The notes under the pieces were generated by a model. The model was not told where the DNA came from. It saw nothing but the letters and a program-made list of their open reading frames with translations, and ran no database searches. The translations under genes and the position numbers were made by a program. 49,523 bases of DNA from Gammaproteobacteria bacterium (GTDB lineage Bacteria > Pseudomonadota > Gammaproteobacteria > Enterobacterales > Neiellaceae). The DNA is taken from contig JAFOOX010000047.1 in NCBI GenBank assembly GCA_017425245.1, positions 1 through 49,523 of the forward strand, read 5' to 3'. Positions 43,730 to 49,523 of the stretch are shown here, one piece after another (within the stretch, counting starts at the first letter, position 1; each line of letters opens with the position of its first letter).

Positions 43730-44091
43730 TGCTGACCATGGAACTGCTGGTGGCCACCACCATCGGCACCCTGACCACCGCCGCCATCTACCTGCTGCAG
43801 CGCGCCCGCACTTTTCCAGTGATCCTGGGGCTGGCGCTGCTCAGCTATGCCACCAACGTCTTTCTGTTTGCCATGGGACGCTTAACCATCAACGCTCCAC
43901 CACTGATCAGCGCCGATGCCAGCCGCTACACCGATCCCCTGCCCCAGGCCCTGGTACTCACCGCCATCGTGATCTCCTTCGGCATGACCGCCGTGATCGT
44001 GGTGATGGCGTTGCGTGCTTGGCTGGAAAGCGGCAACGATCATGTTGACCTCGAATCGCAGCCGAACATCGACGAGGGGGACGGCGAATGA
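43729..44091 (+). CDS. mrpC: Na+/H+ antiporter subunit C
   Basis: A 120-residue NuoK-like subunit with three helices: MELLVATTIGTLTTAAIYLL, FPVILGLALLSYATNVFLF and ALVLTAIVISFGMTAVIVVM. DPLPQALVLTAIVISFG is the MrpC/NuoK signature with its conserved membrane acidic/Pro region. Start and stop overlap mrpA (TGATG) and mrpD (ATGA), showing tight coupling. Confidence 0.94.
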   Translation: MLTMELLVATTIGTLTTAAIYLLQRARTFPVILGLALLSYATNVFLFAMGRLTINAPPLISADASRYTDPLPQALVLTAIVISFGMTAVIVVMALRAWLESGNDHVDLESQPNIDEGDGE

Positions 44092-45605
44092 GCCACTGGA
44101 TCATCCTGCCCATTCTGCTACCGGCCATTACCGCCCCGCTGCTGGCGCTGGCGGTGCGCCATGACATCGTCTTGGCCCGCACCTTCTCATTGGCTTCATC
44201 ACTGCTGATGCTGATGTTGGCGCTGTTCCTGCTCAGCCAAGCCAGCGATGGCACCATCCTCAAGTACCACTTGGGCAACTGGCCAGCGCCCTTCGGCATT
44301 GTCCTCGCCCTCGACCGCCTGTCGGCCATGATGCTGCTGCTCAACGCCCTGCTCGGTCTGTTGGTGCTGCTCTACGCTATGGGTGGCTGGGACAAGCGTG
44401 GGCTGCACTTTCATCCGATGTTCCAATTCCTGCTGATGGGCATCAACGGTGCCTTTTTGACCGGAGACCTGTTCAACCTCTTCGTTTTCTTTGAGGTACT
44501 GCTGATCGCCTCGTACGGCTTGATGGTGCATGGCGGTGGCGCCCTGCGCCTGCGCTCCGGGGTGCAATATGTCGTGATCAACCTGATCGGTTCGAGCATC
44601 TTTCTGATCGCGGTTGGCCTGATCTACAGCGTCACCGGCACTCTCAACATGGCCGATCTGGCGCTCAAGGTGGCCGCCGTTCAACCCGGCGATCAGGCGC
44701 TGCTGCACACCGGGGCGCTGCTGCTGTTGCTGGTGTTCTGTATCAAGGCGGCGCTGGTGCCGGTGCAGTTTTGGCTGCCCGCCACTTACGCCAATGCACC
44801 AGCCCCGATTGCGGCCCTGTTTGCCATCATGACCAAGGTTGGGGCGTACGCCATCATCCGCGTCTATACCCTGATCTTCGGTGCCAGTGCCGGCGCTGAA
44901 AGCTGGATAGCGGGTAGCTGGCTGGTGCCGGCGGCCCTGGTCACGCTGGCCTTGGGTGCGATGGGCGTGCTGGCAGCGCGCAGCCTTGGCCAGTTGGTCA
45001 GCTTTGCGGTGATCATGTCCATGGGAACGTTACTCACGGCCGTGGGGCTGTTCACCCCCCAGTCGATGAGTGCCGCACTCTACTACCTGCTGCATTCCAC
45101 CCTGGCCGCCGGCGCCATGTTCCTGGTGGTCGATCTGGTGGTACAACGGCGAGCCCAACACGGGGACCTGCTCCAACCGGCACCGTCTTTCGCCCAGATC
45201 AGTCTAATCGGCGGCTGTTTCTTCGTAGCCGCCATCGCCATGACCGGCATGCCGCCGCTATCCGGCTTTATCGCCAAACTGCAGATCCTCAACAGCGTTC
45301 GCCACGCTGATGCAGCGGTATGGATCTGGGCACTGTTGTTGACCGGCTCGCTGTTGTCGATTCTGGGCTTTGCCCGCGCCGGTAGCCTGCTGTTCTGGAA
45401 AAGCACCGCTGTCAACGGCGAGCTGAAGCCAGGGCGGCGTAGCGGCACCCTGCCGCTGGTGGCCCTGGGGCTGGTGTTCGGTTCACTGTTGCTGCTCACC
45501 ATCTTTGCCGGCCCGGTAAACCACTACCTTGAGCAGACGGCCGCCCAGCTGTTTGCACCTCAAGGCTATATCGACGCGGTTCTGGCCACCGAGGGGGTCC
45601 GCTAA
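44088..45605 (+). CDS. mrpD: Na+/H+ antiporter subunit D
   Basis: A 505-residue NuoN/NuoM-like proton-channel subunit with about 14 helices. Core signatures are LFVFFEVLLIASYGLMVHGG, KAALVPVQFWLPATYANAP and IMTKVGAYAIIRVYTLIF, carrying the membrane Lys and Glu residues used for proton transfer in this superfamily. It lies in the conserved C-D-E order. Confidence 0.95.
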   Translation: MSHWIILPILLPAITAPLLALAVRHDIVLARTFSLASSLLMLMLALFLLSQASDGTILKYHLGNWPAPFGIVLALDRLSAMMLLLNALLGLLVLLYAMGGWDKRGLHFHPMFQFLLMGINGAFLTGDLFNLFVFFEVLLIASYGLMVHGGGALRLRSGVQYVVINLIGSSIFLIAVGLIYSVTGTLNMADLALKVAAVQPGDQALLHTGALLLLLVFCIKAALVPVQFWLPATYANAPAPIAALFAIMTKVGAYAIIRVYTLIFGASAGAESWIAGSWLVPAALVTLALGAMGVLAARSLGQLVSFAVIMSMGTLLTAVGLFTPQSMSAALYYLLHSTLAAGAMFLVVDLVVQRRAQHGDLLQPAPSFAQISLIGGCFFVAAIAMTGMPPLSGFIAKLQILNSVRHADAAVWIWALLLTGSLLSILGFARAGSLLFWKSTAVNGELKPGRRSGTLPLVALGLVFGSLLLLTIFAGPVNHYLEQTAAQLFAPQGYIDAVLATEGVR

Positions 45606-46123
45606 TGAGTGCAGCCAAAGACAACCGTACCTTGGCACAACGCTGGTTACCCCACCCGCTGATGACCCTGGCGATGGTGGTGCTGTGGATGTTTCTGCAG
45701 AACAGCTTCACCATCGATGGCTTGATCATGGGGCTGTTGCTGGGAGTGCTGATTCCGATTATCACCAGCGGTTTCTGGCCCGACCGGCCAGCTATCCGCT
45801 CACATCGCAAAGCACTCTCATTCCTGATGCTGGTCGCCTGGGACGTGGTGGTATCCAACATCGTGGTGGCCCGCCTGATCCTCTTCCGTCGCGCCAGCAC
45901 CCTGCGCACCCGCTGGGTAAGTGTGCCGCTGGAACTGGAATCGCCCGAAGCTATCGCCCTGCTCTCCAGCACCATCACCATGACCCCGGGCACCGTCAGT
46001 GCTGACATCTCAGCAGATGGGCGCAATCTGCTGGTGCATTGCCTCGACGCCCCCGATGCCGAAGACGCCGTGCTGCAGATGAAGCGCCGTTACGAAGCCC
46101 GCATCAAGGAGATCTTCCAATGA
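45605..46123 (+). CDS. mrpE: Na+/H+ antiporter subunit E
   Basis: A 172-residue MnhE-family subunit. Two to three N-terminal helices (HPLMTLAMVVLWMFLQNSF; IMGLLLGVLIPIITSGFW) are followed by a cytoplasmic domain with TITMTPGTVSADISADGRNL, the strongest family motif (T-M-TPGT). Overlaps with mrpD (TAATG) and mrpF (ATGA) show coupling. Confidence 0.94.
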   Translation: MSAAKDNRTLAQRWLPHPLMTLAMVVLWMFLQNSFTIDGLIMGLLLGVLIPIITSGFWPDRPAIRSHRKALSFLMLVAWDVVVSNIVVARLILFRRASTLRTRWVSVPLELESPEAIALLSSTITMTPGTVSADISADGRNLLVHCLDAPDAEDAVLQMKRRYEARIKEIFQ

Positions 46124-46389
46124 TCCACTACGCCCTGCTGTTCGGCTTCTGCGCCGTCTGTGTATCACTGCTGGTCAACCTGTGGCGCGTGGTGCTGGGT
46201 CCAACACTCATGGATCGGGTGCTGGCCGTCGATACCATGGTGATCAACGCCATTGCCCTGATCATTCTGGTCGGCATCTATCAGAGCACCACCATCTACT
46301 TCGAATCCGCCTTGCTGTTCGCCATGTTCGGCTTTATCTCCACTGTCGCCTTCTGCCGCTTCGTGCTGCGCGGCGACGTCATCGAATAG
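46120..46389 (+). CDS. mrpF: Na+/H+ antiporter subunit F
   Basis: An 89-residue three-helix subunit. It reads RVVLGPTLMDRVLAVDTMVI then YFESALLFAMFGFISTVAFC, the MrpF signature with R-GPT-DRV-A-D. The start at 46120 overlaps the mrpE stop; the longer frame from 46039 is a shadow of mrpE. Confidence 0.94.
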   Translation: MIHYALLFGFCAVCVSLLVNLWRVVLGPTLMDRVLAVDTMVINAIALIILVGIYQSTTIYFESALLFAMFGFISTVAFCRFVLRGDVIE

Positions 46390-46398
46390 GAGAGGTCC

Positions 46399-46785
46399 AT
46401 GAACCCGTTACTGGAATTGCTGGTATCACTGCTGATCGTTTTGGGTAGCATCTTTGTGCTTGTGGGCTCAGTCGGCCTGATCAAGTTACCCGATTTGATG
46501 TCACGCCTGCATGCTCCCACCAAAGCCACCACCTTGGGCCTCGGCGGCGTCCTGCTCGCCTCAATGCTCTATTTTCTCGGTACCAGCGGCGAACTCTCCA
46601 TCCACGAACTGCTGATCACCCTTTTTCTGTTTATCACCGCCCCGGTTACCGCCCATTTCATCGCCAAAGCGCACATGCACAAACAACAGCAACTGCGGAA
46701 GCAACTGCCACCAACCGGCAGCGGTAAAGGCTGGAGCACCTACGACCAGCCCGATCAAGAGGCGGATGACGGTAGCAACAATTGA
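46399..46785 (+). CDS. mrpG: Na+/H+ antiporter subunit G
   Basis: A 128-residue MnhG-family subunit that closes the operon. Helices include LELLVSLLIVLGSIFVLVGS and LGLGGVLLASMLYFLGTSG; the signature GLIKLPDLMSRLHAPTKATT is complete. The C-terminal 30 residues are polar (HKQQQLRKQLPPTGSGKGW). GGAG precedes the ATG nine bases after mrpF. Confidence 0.94.
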   Translation: MNPLLELLVSLLIVLGSIFVLVGSVGLIKLPDLMSRLHAPTKATTLGLGGVLLASMLYFLGTSGELSIHELLITLFLFITAPVTAHFIAKAHMHKQQQLRKQLPPTGSGKGWSTYDQPDQEADDGSNN

Positions 46786-47421
46786 TGCGGCTGCGGCACT
46801 GCATTTCCCAGGGTTTCGCCCCTGCACGACGAGCTAGATAGATGCGGCTGCGCCGCCGCAGATCTGCCACTGCGTGGCGGCAGATTGCGAGGCTGCCCGC
46901 CTCGCGCTGGGGCAGAGGGGCGTATCGCCACGCCCCTCTGCACACCTGGGCGCCCCCGAGATCACCACCATCAGCATCTGGCTGATGTACTGCCGGGCTT
47001 CGGGGCCGCAAATATGGGCTCTCCTGCCTAGATTTGCTTTCGCTGGCATCCCTGCCAGCTCAACCCCTACGTCCGGCTGGCCGTGGGGTAGCTGGCGTAA
47101 TGCGGGTGGTGATCAAGGGGTGACAAAAGTGGGGCCGGCAGGTCGTGGATTGGCCGGCGCTGTGCCGGTGGTGATCAAGGGGTTGAAGATAGAGGCCAGC
47201 GCTACCGTTCAAGTGCGCTTCCGCATGCGGGATCGAGCGCAGAACTGGTCATGGATGTGGCGGTTTTGGGTGGGTTGTCACTGGGTGGTCATGGTGTTGG
47301 GGGCTAATGGGTGCGCCGCGCCAGTTACCTCGCCAGTCGATAGCAACTTGCAGTGAGGGGAAACGATTGCGGCTGTCGGCTATCCTGTGTACGCCCAACC
47401 CTACCCCATCAAGGAGCGATT
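46786..47421. repeat. Hairpin-rich dispersed repeat, copy A, in gene-free DNA
   Basis: No gene is supported in these 636 bases. Four stems follow closely: 46843-46860 (TGCGGC/GCCGCA), 46862-46885 (ATCTGCC/GGCAGAT), 46887-46905 (GCGAGGC/GCCTCGC) and 46912-46941 (12 bp, GCAGAGGGGCGT/ACGCCCCTCTGC). The block 46885-47011 matches the reverse complement of 49087-49213 at about 88% by eye count. A later pair of GGTGGTGATCAAGGGG units (47105 and 47168) recurs once, inverted, in the copy near 48980. An open frame crosses it (46874-47356) but is judged non-coding. Confidence 0.75.
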
Positions 47422-47811
47422 ATGAGCAACAATCCCGTTGGCTGGTTCGAGATCTACGTTAACGACATGGCTCGTGCCAAAGCCTTCTATCAAGCGGTGT
47501 TCGCTATCGAGCTGAGCGCCTTGGAAAACCCCAATCCGGATAGTTTTGCCGACATGGAGATGTTGGCCTTCCCCGCCACCATGGAGAGCTACGGCGCCGC
47601 CGGGGCGCTGGTCAAGATGGCCGGTTGCCAACCGGGCGTTGGTGGCACGCTGGTTTACTTTTCGTGCGCCGACTGTGCCATCGAGGCCGCCCGCGCTGAA
47701 ACCAATGGCGGCAAGCTGGTTAACGCCAAGATGTCCATCGGAGTTCATGGCTTTATCGCGCTGGTGGCTGATAGCGAAGGTAATGTGATTGGCCTGCATT
47801 CGATGCAGTGA
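47422..47811 (+). CDS. VOC family protein (glyoxalase/bleomycin-resistance fold)
   Basis: A 129-residue vicinal-oxygen-chelate protein. The opening WFEIYVNDMARAKAFYQAVF is the typical first beta-alpha unit, and LVYFSCADCAIEAARAETNG then GKL and IALVADSEGNVIGLHSMQ the second. AAGGAG lies seven bases before the ATG at 47422. The substrate is unknown; relatives are often annotated as lactoylglutathione lyase-like without evidence. It stands alone between repeat copies. Confidence 0.85.
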   Translation: MSNNPVGWFEIYVNDMARAKAFYQAVFAIELSALENPNPDSFADMEMLAFPATMESYGAAGALVKMAGCQPGVGGTLVYFSCADCAIEAARAETNGGKLVNAKMSIGVHGFIALVADSEGNVIGLHSMQ

Positions 47812-47824
47812 CGGCTGACTGGGT

Positions 47825-47857
47825 GTGGCCAGCCGCAGCGGTAACGCGGCTGGCCAC
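47825..47857 (+). terminator. Long hairpin after the VOC gene
   Basis: GTGGCCAGCCGC pairs perfectly with GCGGCTGGCCAC (12 bp) around a 9-base loop, 13 bases past the stop. No U-tract follows; it may be part of the repeat family rather than a simple terminator. Confidence 0.5.
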
Positions 47858-47877
47858 AGCTCGCCGACAAAACGGGC

Positions 47878-48060
47878 GGATGTGCCTGCACCGCAACAGG
47901 TTGCGAGATTACCCACTTCGCTCTGCTGTGACGCAGTAGCATTCTCACAAAGAATCAACCCAACCCCAATGCCAAAGTTGGGTATCGAGCCCGACACCGC
48001 AGGCACATCTGCCGCCACGCAGCGGCAACAACGGCCACCACCGTTGGCCCCAAAAACAGC
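47878..48060. repeat. Closed multibranch structured element (repeat copy C)
   Basis: An 11-bp outer stem (GATGTGCCTGC 47879-47889 with GCAGGCACATC 47999-48009) encloses smaller hairpins: CTGC/GCAG near 47923, ATTCT/AGAAT near 47941, and CCCAAC/GTTGGG near 47959-47982. After it come TGCCGC/GCGGCA (48010-48027) and an AACGG/CCGTT hairpin. The TTGCGAG...CCCAC.TCGC block (47900-47920) matches copies A and B; the GCAGCGGCA...GGCCACCACC block (48019-48043) matches copy B near 49315-49345. No gene is visible in 47812-48085. Confidence 0.65.
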
Positions 48061-48085
48061 CAACGGCAGCGACCAGCGCACACTA

Positions 48086-48433
48086 TCAATACTCGACGAG
48101 GATATCCTCATCGCGGGCGATCACCTGGCAGGCGAGGCGCCATGGGGTAGGAAAGTCGTCTACGGCCATCTGCTCCACTTCGGCCTGGGTGATCTTGCCT
48201 AGCCCGAGCAACACGGTCTTTTCCTTTTCAGTCAAAGGGCCGGCCATCGGTGTTTTGCTTTCAAAGCGGGTGACCTTGACCACGCACGAGGCGCATTCAC
48301 CGTTGTTGCAGTCGAAGTTGATCGGAATTTTGTTCTCGCGGGCGATGCGCAAAATGGTGTCGGTGTGGCTGCCAGCAGTGGCATACACGATTTTGTCTTT
48401 ATATGCCGGGTTGCTGAAGGTGATGGTAGCCAT
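48086..48433 (-). CDS. [2Fe-2S] ferredoxin, FeSII/Shethna-like
   Basis: A 115-residue plant-type ferredoxin fold. Ligand cysteines are in FDCNNGECASCVVKV and LACQVIARDEDILVEY. The extra LTEKEKTVLLGLGKITQAEV segment between the third and fourth Cys is the kind of insert seen in the Azotobacter FeSII (Shethna) protein, which protects nitrogenase from oxygen; this resemblance is from memory, and no nif gene is in the window. A second ferredoxin gene lies 38 bases upstream on the same strand. Confidence 0.85.
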   Translation of the reverse strand: MATITFSNPAYKDKIVYATAGSHTDTILRIARENKIPINFDCNNGECASCVVKVTRFESKTPMAGPLTEKEKTVLLGLGKITQAEVEQMAVDDFPTPWRLACQVIARDEDILVEY

Positions 48434-48471
48434 GGTGATCTCCTGATGATGGGTAACGAGGTGCGAATGGC

Positions 48472-48813
<342 letters not shown>

Positions 48814-48849
48814 TCAAGAATTAGCCATAGGCTGTTGATTGTTATCTCT

Positions 48850-49383
48850 AAAGGTGAAAATGGCCGGCGCCCATTGTCGGCTTCGGCTTAGCAGTTATCC
48901 CCCTATTGGCCGTAAACCGACAGGGTAGTGACCGCGCAAACCCATTCGCCAATAGCGCCACCGCTTTTTCTCTCTGCCCCTTGATCACCACCGGCACGGC
49001 GCAGGCTAACCAGCGGCCAGCCGGGTGAAGGGGTTGAGTCGCCTGGACGGCGACGAAAGCCACTAAGGCACAGGGACGTGACTTTGTGGCGACCCCGTAG
49101 CCCGGCAGAACGACACACAGATGTTGATGGTGGTGAGCTTGGGGGCGCCCGGGTGTGCAGAGGGGCGTGGCGCTACGCCCCTTTGCCCCAGCGCGAGGTG
49201 GGCAACCTCGCAATCCGCCGCGCCGCAGGCGCAATCTGATGCCACATAGTGGCATTCCACGCGCCGGCCAATCGGCGCTCTTGTGCAAATCGCCTCGCGA
49301 TTTGTCTTAGTGGCAGCGGCACAACGGCAACGATGGCCACCACCCGTGGCCCAAACGGAGGTTGTGAGTGGCTGCAGCCGAAT
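48850..49383. repeat. Hairpin-rich dispersed repeat, copy B
   Basis: A gene-free region with a run of seven near-contiguous perfect hairpins: 49157-49186 (12 bp with one G-T), 49193-49211, 49220-49232, 49239-49255, 49261-49278, 49286-49304 and 49335-49351. The block 49087-49213 is an inverted copy of 46885-47011. GCCCCTTGATCACCACCGGC near 48976 is the inverted form of the GGTGGTGATCAAGGGG unit in copy A. The IS66-type end begins at 49384, so the repeat may continue beyond that element. Confidence 0.75.
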
Positions 49384-49523
49384 GTAAGCGTTCAGCCCTC
49401 CCACCTTCGGTACTCGCCGTGTGATTGACATCCTCTGTGTTTTTGATACAGAGGGACATGTGATGAGCATGAGTGACGAGCGGCGGCAATTCTGGCTGGG
49501 GCATGTTCAGGCGTGGCGGGGCA
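49384..49523 (+). mobile_element. IS66-family insertion sequence, left end (partial)
   Basis: The end GTAAGCG at 49384 matches the GTAA-type terminal inverted repeats of IS66 elements, which make 8-bp target duplications; the left-hand 8 bases would be AGCCGAAT (49376-49383). A likely promoter, TTGACA at 49425 and TACAGA at 49447, lies between the end and the first gene. The element continues past the window. Confidence 0.75.
49463..49523 (+). CDS. tnpA: IS66-family accessory protein TnpA, N-terminus only
   Basis: The frame from the ATG at 49463 (or the ATG at 49469) reads MSMSDERRQFWLGHVQAWRG and is cut by the window end. IS66 Orf1/TnpA proteins start with this pattern (a short charged lead, then FW..HV.AW..SGL). 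TnpA is a small helix-turn-helix protein needed with TnpB and TnpC for transposition. GAGGGAC upstream may serve as the ribosome site. Confidence 0.7.
   Translation, partial: MSMSDERRQFWLGHVQAWRG

Noticed and set aside
46874..47356. 160-residue open frame on the plus strand over repeat copy A
   Set aside because: The matching frame in copy B is similar, but most base differences change the amino acid, stem pairing is what is kept, and no good ribosome site is present. Treated as structure, not protein.
49157..49351. CRISPR array
   Set aside because: The hairpins differ in sequence and length and there are no constant-length spacers or identical direct repeats; no cas gene is nearby.
48848..49470. 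Minus-strand open frames of 146 and 135 codons over copy B
   Set aside because: They overlap each other in different frames, run through hairpins and into the IS66 end, and show no protein family features.

Overview
The window is chromosomal DNA of a GC-rich gammaproteobacterium. Gene order supports this: holD-rimI-prfC, serS-crcB-rarA-lolA-ftsK-lrp/ald-trxB-aat-bpt-infA-clpA-clpS-cspD-icd, and rluE-nudJ-mnmA-hflD-purB are arrangements known from Aeromonadales, Vibrionales and Alteromonadales. The genus cannot be fixed from the sequence alone.

Region 1 (1-4960) is the right end of an integrative genomic island. It holds an AT-richer hypothetical gene, small orphan genes, an excisionase-like wHTH gene and two tandem paralogous tyrosine integrases. 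It ends exactly at a duplicated 3' half of a tRNA-Val(CAC) gene (att site). The other end lies left of the window.

Region 2 (5000-14600) carries genome maintenance and small genes: dinG; yebG with a perfect LexA box; a 76-aa one-TM protein that has a paralogue inside the island; prfC, rimI and holD; an HDOD protein; an exported tyrosine phosphatase; a short hemP behind a Fur-like box; a YdjA-type nitroreductase; and a DoxX-family membrane protein.

Region 3 (14700-20040) is a metA-metH pair behind tandem MetJ boxes, followed by an internally deleted IS4-family remnant with both inverted repeats.

Region 4 (20080-40643) is core housekeeping: serS, crcB, rarA, lolA, ftsK, lrp, ald, trxB, a compact N-degron set (aat, bpt, clpA, clpS) around infA, then cspD, icd, rluE, nudJ, mnmA, hflD, purB and a GST-like gene.

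Region 5 (40874-46785) is a six-gene Mrp-type Na+/H+ antiporter operon whose first gene fuses the A and B subunits.

Region 6 (46786-end) is accessory. A VOC-fold gene and two [2Fe-2S] ferredoxin genes (one resembling the FeSII/Shethna protein) sit among three copies of an unusual hairpin-rich dispersed repeat. An IS66-family element begins at 49384, next to the third copy, and runs off the window. The repeat family is the best candidate for something undescribed: two copies align at roughly 88% over about 125 bp in inverted orientation, share paired (compensatory) stem changes, and differ in a way that argues against protein coding. One locus also folds into a closed multibranch structure.
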